NCBI GenBank assembly: GCA_018402075.1
Contig: JAGYJP010000001.1
Location: 620,001-684,000 of the forward strand
Length of the DNA: 64,000 nucleotides
Direction of reading: 5' to 3'
Source: Candidatus Nanopelagicales bacterium
GTDB taxonomy: Bacteria; Actinomycetota; Actinomycetes; S36-B12
In this document: in pieces, positions 44,843 to 53,101 of the stretch
Position numbering within the stretch: the stretch's first letter is position 1
How the letters are laid out: the number at the start of each line of letters is the position of its first letter
Notes under the pieces: generated by a model
Database searches by the model: none
What the model was told of the DNA's origin: nothing
Seen by the model: only the letters and a program-made list of their open reading frames with translations
Program-made: the position numbers and the translations under genes

Positions 44843-45517
44843 ATGAAATCTGTTTGTTGCGACGCCCTAGGCACGCTTATCGACATCTCTGCAGTTACCA
44901 CAAAATTGGAGCAGCAATTCCCTGGGCAGGGCATTCGTATTGGAGATCTTTGGCGAACAAAGCAAATTGATTATTCGCGGCTGCGCGCATTGGGGGGTAA
45001 GTACGCACCTTTCAGTCAGATCACACGTGACGCCCTCGAAGCCACATTCTTAGAGTTACGCATTGCCTACTCCCAACACGATCTCGACACGACCATGAGT
45101 CAATACCTCAATGGCGTAGCGTTTCCCGATGCCCGAAACTTTCTCGATGTAATCCAGGTTCCGTGGTCGATACTGACCAATGGAGATCGCAATTTTATTC
45201 GACCTATTTTGCACAATGCAGGAATAGATTGCCCCGACACTCGCCTACTAACATCCGACCAAGTGGAAACCTTTAAAGTGGATCAACGTATGTATGAATT
45301 GACTTGGTCGTGGGCACAGGGATTGGGCTGTTCCATGAAATCAGATGTAATTTTTGTGTCTTCCAATCAGTGGGACGCCATTGCAGCAGAATGGTTCGGA
45401 TTTACCGGCTGTTGGGTCAATCGAAACAATCAGTCTCCTGAGCAGTTGGGTGTGAGACCACATATAGAAGTGTCAAGTCTTACCGAATTTTCCACTCGCG
45501 TGGATTTCCTCGCGTGA
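44843..45517 (+). CDS. HAD-superfamily hydrolase, haloacid dehalogenase type II-like
   Basis: A 224-residue cytoplasmic hydrolase. Motif I is CCDALGTL (nucleophile Asp7), motif II SILTNGDR near 109, motif III lysine in FKVDQRMYEL near 144, and the type II-specific VSSNQWDAIAAEWFGF near 170. The cap segment LWRTKQIDYSRLRALGGKY matches L-2-haloacid dehalogenases rather than sugar phosphatases. It may act on 2-haloacids or another small acid. It overlaps the LysE-family gene by four bases, so an exported product or by-product is possible but unproven. Confidence 0.85.
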   Translation: MKSVCCDALGTLIDISAVTTKLEQQFPGQGIRIGDLWRTKQIDYSRLRALGGKYAPFSQITRDALEATFLELRIAYSQHDLDTTMSQYLNGVAFPDARNFLDVIQVPWSILTNGDRNFIRPILHNAGIDCPDTRLLTSDQVETFKVDQRMYELTWSWAQGLGCSMKSDVIFVSSNQWDAIAAEWFGFTGCWVNRNNQSPEQLGVRPHIEVSSLTEFSTRVDFLA

Positions 45518-46137
45518 TCGAAGCAATTGCCACCGGATTTGCACTTGGTCTCGGCTCAGGAGTTGCACCAGGACCTCTCACCGGCCTGACCATCTCAACC
45601 ACCATGCGCTCAGGCTTAGGTGCAGGACTTCGGATTGCGGTCGCGCCGCTGCTATCGGATTCCGTGATCATTGCACTGTCACTCACCATTGTGTTTCAGC
45701 TGCCTGAGATTGCAATAAGTATTTTGGGCATAGTGGGTGCTGTCGTTGTGGCATTTTTTGGGATAGAAATATTATTATCCGCAAGAAAGGCCCAGACCCC
45801 AGCAGCGGGCAATGTGAGCATTCCTCACCGGCTAGACCGATTCCCTGTCATTTTGCAGGGTGCTGCGATCAATTTTGTGAATCCAGCACCGTGGATATTT
45901 TGGGTCACCGCTGGATCAACATTGCTTGTTGAGTATTGGCGAGAGAGCCCAGCGAGTGCGGTTGCCTTCACGGTGGTCTTTTACGTACTCCTCGTTGGAG
46001 TGAAAATCGGGATTGTTATGAGCCTGTCTGCGACTCGACACAGAATGAGCACACGCACATACCGGGCAATTTTGTTTGCATCAGGTGTCTTGCTCCTTGT
46101 CGCAGCGGCACTACTTGTCATAACACACGCATTGTGA
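45514..46137 (+). CDS. LysE family translocator
   Basis: A 207-residue membrane protein with six hydrophobic segments. The N-terminal motif GLGSGVAPGPLTGLTIS corresponds to the family's GPxxL signature and the central NFVNPAPWIFW to the conserved loop. Members export amino acids or their analogues by exchange with protons. Its start is inside the end of the HAD gene (four-base overlap), so the two are translated together. The substrate is unknown. Confidence 0.85.
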   Translation: MIEAIATGFALGLGSGVAPGPLTGLTISTTMRSGLGAGLRIAVAPLLSDSVIIALSLTIVFQLPEIAISILGIVGAVVVAFFGIEILLSARKAQTPAAGNVSIPHRLDRFPVILQGAAINFVNPAPWIFWVTAGSTLLVEYWRESPASAVAFTVVFYVLLVGVKIGIVMSLSATRHRMSTRTYRAILFASGVLLLVAAALLVITHAL

Positions 46138-46145
46138 GCAGCAAC

Positions 46146-46151
46146 TAGACT
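46146..46151 (+). promoter_or_regulatory. Leaderless -10 element for the aldo/keto reductase gene
   Basis: TAGACT, six bases CTTGAC, then ATG at 46158. Confidence 0.6.
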
Positions 46152-46157
46152 CTTGAC

Positions 46158-46997
46158 ATGGCTCGGTTAGTTGTTGGTACTGCTCAGTGGGGGTTGAACT
46201 ACGGAGTCACAAACCCCGCTGGGCGATTAACTGATGCCACCATTAAGCAAATCCTTACAGGCATCGCTTCAGCCAATATTCATGATCTAGATAGCGCGGC
46301 GGCGTACGGCGATGCAGAACTTAGGATCGCACAACTCGCACCCCCTCACATTCGAGTCCAGACCAAAATCTCAGGGAAGAGTCCTGAAAATTACTCGATT
46401 ATCGAGAGAATCACCACATCCCTAAACGCACTTGACCGGAGCTGCGTCAACAGTGTCTTGATCCACGATTGGTTTGCGCTTTCACCCGAAGAAAAGAATT
46501 CATCTGTCCGCCAGCTAGAACAGGCACAGGACGATTCTTTGACAGAAAAAATTGGTATTTCGATTTATGAAGTTGATGAACTTGTCTCCGCTAATCAACT
46601 TTTTCCCGGGACGTTCACAGCTCAGATTCCGCTGAACATTCTTGACCAGCGATTTGTGCATGCACACGAGAAATTCCCGTCAGTAGAATTTCAAGCCAGA
46701 TCAATATTCCTCCAAGGTTTGCTGATTGAACGCGTCGGCAAGTTGAACCAGCACCCTGACCTGATTCGTGCGGAAAGATTCAATAATGCGCACGGCCTAT
46801 CACCACTACAGGCAAGTTTAATGTTTATTTCTCACCAAGCGTGGCTTGAATCGGTGGTTATTGCCCCGACCGCACTTACTCAGTTAAAAGAATTGCACGC
46901 CGGCTGGCAAGACTCTTTGGAATCTTCATCTACTCCAGATTTTCAGGAATTAGAATCCTTTGATCTCCAACTGATTGATCCGCGCACGTGGAACTAA
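46158..46997 (+). CDS. Aldo/keto reductase family oxidoreductase
   Basis: A 279-residue NADPH-dependent (beta/alpha)8 reductase. The catalytic set is visible: Asp and Tyr in DLDSAAAYGDAE (about 44-55), Lys in VQTKISG, His in VLIHDW. This short subfamily (GTAQWGLNYGV start) is often found in nucleotide-sugar and nonulosonic-acid clusters, and a NeuB-type gene follows 0.6 kb downstream, so a role in surface sugar synthesis is plausible. It is transcribed from its own leaderless promoter. Confidence 0.85.
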   Translation: MARLVVGTAQWGLNYGVTNPAGRLTDATIKQILTGIASANIHDLDSAAAYGDAELRIAQLAPPHIRVQTKISGKSPENYSIIERITTSLNALDRSCVNSVLIHDWFALSPEEKNSSVRQLEQAQDDSLTEKIGISIYEVDELVSANQLFPGTFTAQIPLNILDQRFVHAHEKFPSVEFQARSIFLQGLLIERVGKLNQHPDLIRAERFNNAHGLSPLQASLMFISHQAWLESVVIAPTALTQLKELHAGWQDSLESSSTPDFQELESFDLQLIDPRTWN

Positions 46998-47014
46998 TGG
47001 TGGCGGCTCCGCAC

Positions 47015-47569
47015 TTACACGCCTTTACAAATTCTCTTCAGAAGTTTAATTGGGTTTACGGCATCTGATTCCCTGCCACTGCGCCAATATTCGAAGTGCA
47101 GATGCACCTGACCTGGCGATCCCGTGTCCCCCATGCGACCGATTATCTGGCCACGCTTGATTCGTTGACCTGCCTTGATCAAGACCTTGTCCATGTGCCC
47201 GTAGTAATACTTTGAACCACTTTTCCCGTTCAACACAATTTGAAGTGCACCATTTGATTGTTTCTTGGTGCGATTAATCCTTCCCGCCTCAACCGCAAAA
47301 ATTGGCGTCCCTCGCTTGCCACCAAAGTCCATGCCCATGTGAGTGCGACGGCCACGATCAGCCCCCCAACCCGCGCCAAGCCAAAAGTTTTTTGTGGGAC
47401 ATACTTTCCCGCGTTTCTTCTTTTTCTTTACTGCTTGCATCCGTTGTTCGACCTCACTTTGTGATGCACTCTGGTATCTGGGCTCAGTACCCACGGCCGG
47501 AATCTGCCCAAATGTGAGAATCCCCGCCACTAATACGAGGGTCGTGGCGATCGAGGTGGTTACCCGCAT
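47015..47569 (-). CDS. Secreted M23 family metallopeptidase
   Basis: A 184-residue exported LytM-type endopeptidase. Residues 1-27 form the signal peptide (TSIATTLVLVAGILTFG). Zinc ligands are His and Asp in HMGMDFGG (near 79-86) and the HxH motif in QVHLHFEYW (near 156-164); YYGHM is also conserved. It would cut peptidoglycan cross-bridges or act in wall remodelling. A run of lysines (KKKKKRGK, near 49) precedes the catalytic domain. Divergent from neuB, both with leaderless promoters in the 63-base gap. Confidence 0.92.
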   Translation of the reverse strand: MRVTTSIATTLVLVAGILTFGQIPAVGTEPRYQSASQSEVEQRMQAVKKKKKRGKVCPTKNFWLGAGWGADRGRRTHMGMDFGGKRGTPIFAVEAGRINRTKKQSNGALQIVLNGKSGSKYYYGHMDKVLIKAGQRIKRGQIIGRMGDTGSPGQVHLHFEYWRSGRESDAVNPIKLLKRICKGV

Positions 47570-47575
47570 GGCTAT

Positions 47576-47581
47576 ACGCTA
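47576..47581 (-). promoter_or_regulatory. Leaderless -10 element for the M23 peptidase gene
   Basis: On the minus strand TAGCGT, six bases ATAGCC, then ATG at 47569. Confidence 0.6.
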
Positions 47582-47620
47582 CGGGACGATTACTCACTCA
47601 ACAACTGGACACGCACCCAG

Positions 47621-47626
47621 TAGGGT
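47621..47626 (+). promoter_or_regulatory. Leaderless -10 element for neuB
   Basis: TAGGGT, six bases CAACCC, then GTG at 47633. Confidence 0.6.
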
Positions 47627-47632
47627 CAACCC

Positions 47633-48700
47633 GTGACTACATTCACCATTGGAGTTAGGGCGGTTGGACCAGACGAGCCCACCTACTTCATCGCCGACAT
47701 TGCAGCCAATCACGACGGTGATCTTGATCGCGCCATGCACCTCATGACCCTGGCAAAGGACGCCGGCGCAAACTGTGCCAAATTCCAGCATTTTCGTGCT
47801 CAACATATTGTGAGCGACTACGGATTCAAGGCTCTCGGAGGACAGCAGTCTCACCAAGCGAATTGGACCAAGTCCGTATTTGAGGTGTATCAGGAAGCTA
47901 GCCTGCCGTGGGAATGGACAGCACCCCTTGCCGCACATGCCGAATCTATTGGCATCGAATTTATGTCTGCTCCCTATGACCTGGAAGCTGTTGAGCACCT
48001 AAATCCATTTGTCAATGCATTTAAGGTCGGCTCAGGTGATGTCAATTGGCTGGAGGAATTAACCGTCATTGCTGAAATAGGGAAACCCGTGATTCTCGCG
48101 ACCGGCGCTGCAGAGCTAGACGACGTGACTCGTGCAATGTCAGTTCTTCAGGCCTTTACAAGGGACATCGTTTTGATGCAGTGCAACACCAACTATGAAG
48201 GAAGCCTGGAAAATATTCACCATGTGAATTTGCGAGTATTGAAGCAATATGCCGAACTTTTTCCCGGCGTCACACTCGGACTCTCAGATCACACGCCAGG
48301 TCACATCACAGTATTGGGAGCTGTCGCCCTAGGGGCGCGCGTCGTGGAAAAACACTTCACCGATGACACGCATCGAGTTGGCCCTGATCACGGATTCTCT
48401 ATGGACCCCACCACATGGTCAGCCATGGTAGATGACACTCGAAAGTTAGAAGCTGCTCTGGGAACTGGGGTTAAGGGCATTGAAGACAATGAACTTGAAA
48501 CGATTGTCTTGCAAAGGCGCTGTGTACGGGCACGCCGCAATATTTCAGCAAATGAAAAATTAACTAGAGAAGATCTCGAAATTCTGCGACCTGCTCCGCG
48601 CGATGCAATACCCGCACATGAAGTGACCCAAGCGGTGGGGCGCAACACACTTCGATCACTGGAGGCCGGCGAACACATTTCGTGGAGTGACTTGAGTTAA
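47633..48700 (+). CDS. neuB: N-acetylneuraminate synthase family protein (NeuB-like)
   Basis: A 355-residue enzyme. The TIM-barrel NeuB domain occupies about 15-265, with FIADIAANHDGDLDRAMHL at its start, KVGSGDVNWLEEL, LGLSDHTPGH and VEKHFTDD. A C-terminal SAF (antifreeze-like) domain (about 290-350, RRCVRARRNISANEKLTRED) is present, as required for the substrate site. The family condenses PEP with an N-acyl sugar to make sialic, legionaminic or pseudaminic acid. The glycosyltransferase gene starts on the base after its stop. No NeuA or NeuC homologue is in the window. Confidence 0.9.
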   Translation: MTTFTIGVRAVGPDEPTYFIADIAANHDGDLDRAMHLMTLAKDAGANCAKFQHFRAQHIVSDYGFKALGGQQSHQANWTKSVFEVYQEASLPWEWTAPLAAHAESIGIEFMSAPYDLEAVEHLNPFVNAFKVGSGDVNWLEELTVIAEIGKPVILATGAAELDDVTRAMSVLQAFTRDIVLMQCNTNYEGSLENIHHVNLRVLKQYAELFPGVTLGLSDHTPGHITVLGAVALGARVVEKHFTDDTHRVGPDHGFSMDPTTWSAMVDDTRKLEAALGTGVKGIEDNELETIVLQRRCVRARRNISANEKLTREDLEILRPAPRDAIPAHEVTQAVGRNTLRSLEAGEHISWSDLS

Positions 48701-49675
48701 ATGAACGACCACGTGCGATCTAAATGCGTGTACCTCAGTGATTCCTGGGGGGTTCACGACCAACGTTGGTGTGCAGCACTAGAAACACTGGGGTTCGCTG
48801 TTTTTCGTGAGTTGACATCTCCCCTTGACCCTACGATCCCCATCATTACCGGTCCACTGACCACCGCATCATCGAAGTTGTGCAACTTGCCCAATCCAGT
48901 GATCGGACTCTCATGGGGTTTCGATCTCCACGAGTTGAATGCAGCACACAACACAGCTTGGTTATCTCAGCTCGCCGGGATCATCGTGGATTCACAACCG
49001 ACCTGGGAAATTGCTCGATCCGCGGGGATCCCCCAGGACCACATTGTCATGATCCCCTGGGGAATTAATCTGAGCAGTTTCATTCCACACAGGGAACCCG
49101 CCAGTGACCCACGCTTGCGGATACTGACTTTGAGAGCACATGAGCACCTTTACAGCGTGGAAACCGTGATTAATGCCATAAAGATTCTCCAGAACCGAGG
49201 CCACGAATACGAATTAATTATTGGCAACACTGGCTCTCTGACAAGTGACCTCAAGCGAAAGGTCGCCAATCTTGAACTACAGCACGTGAACTTCATTGGG
49301 AAAGTCAAGGAAAGCGAACTACCAAGATACTTCAACGAGGCGGATGTATACGTATCAGCAGCTCGCACTGATGGCACCTCGGTGACACTCCTTCAAGCAA
49401 TGTGCATGAAGGTCCCCGTTGTTGTCTCCGATTCCCCCGGGAATATTGCACTTCTCACATCGACTGGTGACGAACCTGAAAGTCCCATTACAAGCACTCT
49501 AGGAACACTCTTTCGCACAGATGATGCGCAGTCACTCGCTGATGCGCTCATCAGTCTCCGATCAGATCAGTCACTCTTACAGAAAAAAGTAGATGCCGCA
49601 TGGGAATACGTTCAGATTAATGCCGATTGGAATCGCAATATCGAATTATTGCCGCCCTTGCTTCAAGAAAGATAA
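48701..49675 (+). CDS. Glycosyltransferase family 4-like protein
   Basis: A 324-residue cytoplasmic GT-B glycosyltransferase, somewhat short. The N-terminal acceptor domain is divergent; the C-terminal donor-binding domain shows RILTLRAHEHLYSVETVI, the VNFIGKV strand and AARTDGTSVTLLQAMCMKVP (near 222-241), where the usual EGxPxxxLEAM glutamate is replaced by Gln. Its ATG directly follows the neuB stop, so the two are co-translated, suggesting it attaches or modifies the sugar made with NeuB. The donor sugar is unknown. Confidence 0.85.
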   Translation: MNDHVRSKCVYLSDSWGVHDQRWCAALETLGFAVFRELTSPLDPTIPIITGPLTTASSKLCNLPNPVIGLSWGFDLHELNAAHNTAWLSQLAGIIVDSQPTWEIARSAGIPQDHIVMIPWGINLSSFIPHREPASDPRLRILTLRAHEHLYSVETVINAIKILQNRGHEYELIIGNTGSLTSDLKRKVANLELQHVNFIGKVKESELPRYFNEADVYVSAARTDGTSVTLLQAMCMKVPVVVSDSPGNIALLTSTGDEPESPITSTLGTLFRTDDAQSLADALISLRSDQSLLQKKVDAAWEYVQINADWNRNIELLPPLLQER

Positions 49676-49912
49676 TGAGCAAACGTCTTGATGCTTGCTC
49701 GGGTAACGGCAAGAGGATCTGCAGTCGGCTGCCTACCCAGTTAAAACCGCTGTCCATACGCGGATAAATACCACAACTGAGACGCCATAACCTCCCTGTC
49801 CGATCCATAATCACGGGCAGACTGATCGATATCGACTCCTCTATGAATGAAGGATCGGTACCGCTTTGCGGCCACATTGAACGAGTGGGGCCTAAGCAAT
49901 CACCCCGTCAAC

Positions 49913-49918
49913 TATCCT
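49913..49918 (+). promoter_or_regulatory. Leaderless -10 element for the AI-2E/heliorhodopsin operon
   Basis: TATCCT, six bases CGGGGC, then ATG at 49925. The 237 bases between the glycosyltransferase and this element hold no ORF I can support. Confidence 0.55.
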
Positions 49919-49924
49919 CGGGGC

Positions 49925-51052
49925 ATGAGCGAGCGACCATCGGAGCAGGTGATCCGATTTGATACGCGAAATATTTGGCGGGTTGGGTTCATTGGATTGG
50001 CAATCGTCGCCATTGGGCTGCTTGCCAATTTCTTGATTGAAGACGGTGGGGGCGTCTTCTTCATCATCCTCATGTCCTGGTTTGCATCCCTTGCCATGGA
50101 ACCCGCCGTGTCGCGCCTTGCCCGCCGAATGAAGCGGGGATTCGCAACAGGCATTGTCATGATCAGTGTGGCCGCCTTCTTTGCGCTCTTTGCAGCAACA
50201 TTTGGCAATCTATTATTTAATCAGATTGCCGAGTTGATTCGAGCACTGCCAGGCTTACTAGACAGCGCCATTGCTTGGGTGAACCAACGAACGAATTCCC
50301 AATACGAAATTGTCGATTTGTGGGAACAGCTGAACATTTCACCCTCGCAATCAGCCGAATATGCCACCACCGTGTTGTCAGGTGTCCTAGGAATAGTTGG
50401 GTCTTTAGCGTTGAGCTTTTTCAGTCTCTTCACATTTGCTCTGTTTACTTTTTATCTTTCCGCTGATGCACCACGCTTCCGCCGCTACCTCGTCTCGCTA
50501 TTTGCACCCAGATACCAATCACTGACCATGCAAATCTGGGACACCACCGCACTTAAAACAGGAAATTACGTAGCGGCCCGCGTAGTTCTTGCGGTCCTTA
50601 ATGGCAGCACCAGTGCACTTGTATTTTGGATAATTGACATGCCGTCATGGTTGGCCCTGGGTATTTGGACAGGTTTGGTTGCTCAATTTGTTCCCACCAT
50701 CGGCACCTACATCGCCATCGCACTGCCTGTGCTCGTGGGCCTACTAAGTGGAGATCCCTGGATTGGGCTTTTGGCGCTGATTTGGGCGGTGATTTACCAA
50801 CAGGTGGAGAATCTGACCCTGGAGCCGCGCATCAGTGCTCGAGCCGTAAACGTGAACCCTGCGGTGGCGTTCGGCTCCGTAATGCTGGGAGCAGCACTCT
50901 TTGGTGTGGCGGGGGCACTACTTGCCATCCCGGTTACCGCTATGGTCATAAGCCTGATCGATTCAAGACGCCTGCGCTACGAAGTAGTCGACGAAGAACC
51001 CACCGCCCCGGATCCACCAGCAAAAGGAATAGAGGAACAAAGCCGTGACTAA
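49925..51052 (+). CDS. AI-2E family transporter
   Basis: A 375-residue membrane protein with about eight hydrophobic segments. The segment IALPVLVGLLSGDPWIGLLA and the conserved QQVENLTLEPRISARAVNVNP (near 300-320) mark the AI-2E (PerM/TqsA/UPF0118) family, which includes quorum-signal exporters and sodium/proton antiporters. The chosen ATG is at a leaderless promoter; the frame is open 78 bases earlier to 49847. The heliorhodopsin gene overlaps its last eight bases, so they form a two-gene operon. The C-terminal 30 residues are acidic and hydrophilic. Confidence 0.88.
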   Translation: MSERPSEQVIRFDTRNIWRVGFIGLAIVAIGLLANFLIEDGGGVFFIILMSWFASLAMEPAVSRLARRMKRGFATGIVMISVAAFFALFAATFGNLLFNQIAELIRALPGLLDSAIAWVNQRTNSQYEIVDLWEQLNISPSQSAEYATTVLSGVLGIVGSLALSFFSLFTFALFTFYLSADAPRFRRYLVSLFAPRYQSLTMQIWDTTALKTGNYVAARVVLAVLNGSTSALVFWIIDMPSWLALGIWTGLVAQFVPTIGTYIAIALPVLVGLLSGDPWIGLLALIWAVIYQQVENLTLEPRISARAVNVNPAVAFGSVMLGAALFGVAGALLAIPVTAMVISLIDSRRLRYEVVDEEPTAPDPPAKGIEEQSRD

Positions 51053-51815
51053 AGTTTCCAAACCTATTACCGACAAGAGTCTTCGTACGTGGAATATCGT
51101 TGCAGGATTTGCGCATTTGACGCAGATGATCCTGATTCTGATACTCGCAACCGACTTCACTTTGCCCGTCACGGCCACGTACATGGAAGGCCCACCCGGA
51201 ACACCACCCGGCGACACCGTCACGCTCTTCGATTCCCCCATAGCGTGGGGGGTTGCGCTGTTCTTTGGACTTTCAGCACTCTTCCACTTCTTGGTAGCAA
51301 GCCCGCTGTTTTTCAAGCGGTACATCGCCGGAATTAACCTCGACCACAACTATTTCCGCTGGGTTGAGTACTCCATCAGTTCGTCAGTCATGATTGTTCT
51401 GATTGCGCAAATCATTGGCATCGCAGATGTCGCGGCTTTGATTGCCATCTTCGGTGTAAACGCATCCATGATCCTCTTCGGGTGGCTGCAGGAGAAGTAT
51501 GAGAAGCCGGGTAGTGGTGGATTCCTTCCCTTTGTTTTCGGCTGCATGACCGGGATTGTTCCTTGGATCATCATTGTGATTTATGTATTAGCACCCGGAA
51601 GCACATCCGCCAATGAAGTTCCCGCATTTGTTTATGGCATCATCATTTCGCTCTTTATATTCTTTAACTCATTCGCTCTTATTCAATACTTGCAATATAA
51701 GCAGATCGGAAAATTTGCGAATTACAGATACGGCGAACGTTGGTACATTATTTTGAGTCTGGTCGCTAAAAGCCTACTTGCTTGGCAGGTATTTGCGGGA
51801 ACACTTGCTCCATAA
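51045..51815 (+). CDS. Heliorhodopsin
   Basis: A 256-residue seven-helix retinal protein of the heliorhodopsin family. The helix-7 lysine is Lys242 in LVAKSLLAWQ, where retinal forms the Schiff base, and the helix-3 counter-ion is Glu108 in RWVEYSISSS. Both are one residue off the positions (Lys241, Glu107) I recall for heliorhodopsin 48C12. A loop between helices 1 and 2 (about 40-65) is long, typical of the family. The N-terminus faces the cytoplasm in this family, unlike type I rhodopsins. The GTG start lies inside the AI-2E gene with AGAGGA eight bases upstream. Heliorhodopsins do not pump; their role is not settled. Confidence 0.93.
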   Translation: MTKVSKPITDKSLRTWNIVAGFAHLTQMILILILATDFTLPVTATYMEGPPGTPPGDTVTLFDSPIAWGVALFFGLSALFHFLVASPLFFKRYIAGINLDHNYFRWVEYSISSSVMIVLIAQIIGIADVAALIAIFGVNASMILFGWLQEKYEKPGSGGFLPFVFGCMTGIVPWIIIVIYVLAPGSTSANEVPAFVYGIIISLFIFFNSFALIQYLQYKQIGKFANYRYGERWYIILSLVAKSLLAWQVFAGTLAP

Positions 51816-51844
51816 GCACATAAGACAACGAGTAGGGGCTCATC

Positions 51845-52052
51845 ATGGTGTGGGCAGGATTGATCGCGGCCCTGAGCTAGGTTCAGCAGTTTCTTGCTGG
51901 CTTCTTCGATTTGACGCCGGTGTCGTGGAGTGGTTTTCTTAACTCACTGGTGTGGTTTGGCGCGGTAAGCCTTCGCAGGAGTCACTGCACTGTGTTTGTT
52001 TGGCATCAAAGCTGCATGGTCATGGGCAAGAAGTAATCAAATGAGTGATTGA
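51845..52052 (+). pseudogene. Probable broken small membrane-protein gene
   Basis: From ATG at 51845 the frame reads MVWAGLIAALS, hits TAG (51878-51880), then continues in the same frame for about 31 more hydrophobic codons (QQFLAGFFDLTPVSWSGF onwards to FGAV). Removing one A after that GTA restores a frame that reads AFAGVTALCLFGIKAAWSWA and ends at TGA 52050-52052. With both lesions repaired the product would be about 68 residues with two hydrophobic stretches. I recognise no family. It lies 29 bases after the heliorhodopsin stop on the same strand. It could also be chance sequence. Confidence 0.4.
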
Positions 52053-53101
52053 GCTCTATTTATCAACATGGTTGCCACAGATCCGTATCCTGCAAATTGT
52101 TGATTCGTTGTGGCACCCGAGGAATACCGCGCCCAGATCTGCTGAACGATTACTGCGAGTCGGAACAGTCCATACACTTCATAAAACAGCCAGTTTTCCC
52201 TCAATGAATCCTGTACTTCTGGCGACATGGAATCTGAGTATCGCTGCACCACTTCCGATCTCGTAAGCATTCCAGGGATGTCGGTGGGTTGTAACCGAAG
52301 AATCTTGAATTCGGCGGTGTCATCAATTTGAATCCAGTAAGCCATGGCCGCACCGAGATCCATGCACGGATCTCCCACCGTGGCCATTTCCCAGTCGAGT
52401 ATCCCAATGATTTCAGCCTTGTCATTCACAACAAGGTTGTCAAAACGCCAATCACCGTGAACAAGTGCATGGCCTACATCGGGAGGCTGATTCTCATCTA
52501 ACCAATGCATGAGAGCGTCGGCATCAGGTACATCGGGGGTCCGTGCAGCGCGATACCTACTAGACCAGCCTGAAATTTGGCGCGCCACATAGCCTGGGCC
52601 TTTATCCAGGTTATTTAGACCAGTGGAATGAATATCAACCGTATGTAGTGCTGAGAGTGCATCGATCATTGACTCGCAGAGCGCCCGAACACTCGCTGGT
52701 TCAGGGCACAAATCCGCTGGCACGCTTTGAGCAAGAATAATTCCAGGAATATATTCCATCAGGTAAAACTCTCGACCCAAAACCGAGTGGTCGCTGCAGT
52801 AACCCACGACTTCGGGAGCCTGTGAAAGGTGTGGGCCTAGTGCCATTAACACTCGTGCCTCTCGTCCCATGTCATGGGCGCTGGCTGCCTTGATGCCATG
52901 GGGAGGTGTGCGCATAACCCACTTCAGGCCATCAGAATCTGTTATCAGATAGGTGAGGTTACTCGCACCGCCCTTAAATTGCTTGGCTGACAACCCGCCT
53001 GAGAATGCGATTCCCTGATGGTGCATCCACTCCGCTAAGGCCTTGAGATCAAAGGAGTCCTCGTCTCGGACTTCAATTATTCGGTCTGACACTGCGCTCA
53101 C
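52037..53101 (-). CDS. Phosphotransferase family protein (ACAD10/LvaA-like kinase)
   Basis: A 354-residue kinase of the aminoglycoside-phosphotransferase fold. The N-lobe has FKGGASNLTYLI (near 44-55), the catalytic loop is ALVHGDWRFDNLVV (near 216-229) and the magnesium aspartate is in ILDWEMATVGDP (near 239). Its start overlaps the acyl-CoA dehydrogenase stop by four bases. In animals these two domains are fused as ACAD10/11, and in Pseudomonas LvaA works with an acyl-CoA dehydrogenase on 4-hydroxyacyl-CoA, so phosphorylation of a hydroxyacyl-CoA is a reasonable inference; drug resistance is unlikely. Confidence 0.85.
   Translation of the reverse strand: MSAVSDRIIEVRDEDSFDLKALAEWMHHQGIAFSGGLSAKQFKGGASNLTYLITDSDGLKWVMRTPPHGIKAASAHDMGREARVLMALGPHLSQAPEVVGYCSDHSVLGREFYLMEYIPGIILAQSVPADLCPEPASVRALCESMIDALSALHTVDIHSTGLNNLDKGPGYVARQISGWSSRYRAARTPDVPDADALMHWLDENQPPDVGHALVHGDWRFDNLVVNDKAEIIGILDWEMATVGDPCMDLGAAMAYWIQIDDTAEFKILRLQPTDIPGMLTRSEVVQRYSDSMSPEVQDSLRENWLFYEVYGLFRLAVIVQQIWARYSSGATTNQQFAGYGSVATMLINRAQSLI

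Noticed and set aside
49677..49700. Terminator after the glycosyltransferase gene (GAGCAA/TTGCTC)
   Set aside because: Only six pairs around a 12-base loop and no T-run; too weak to list.
49847..49924. Upstream start for the AI-2E transporter
   Set aside because: The 26 extra residues are non-hydrophobic and unlike the family, and the leaderless -10 lies inside this extension.
51845..52052. Programmed stop read-through plus frameshift in the small ORF
   Set aside because: No slippery heptamer or stimulatory structure is visible at the frame change; a decayed gene or sequence error is simpler.
52037..53101. Aminoglycoside resistance kinase
   Set aside because: The overlap with an acyl-CoA dehydrogenase and the ACAD10-like sequence pattern point to acyl-CoA metabolism.
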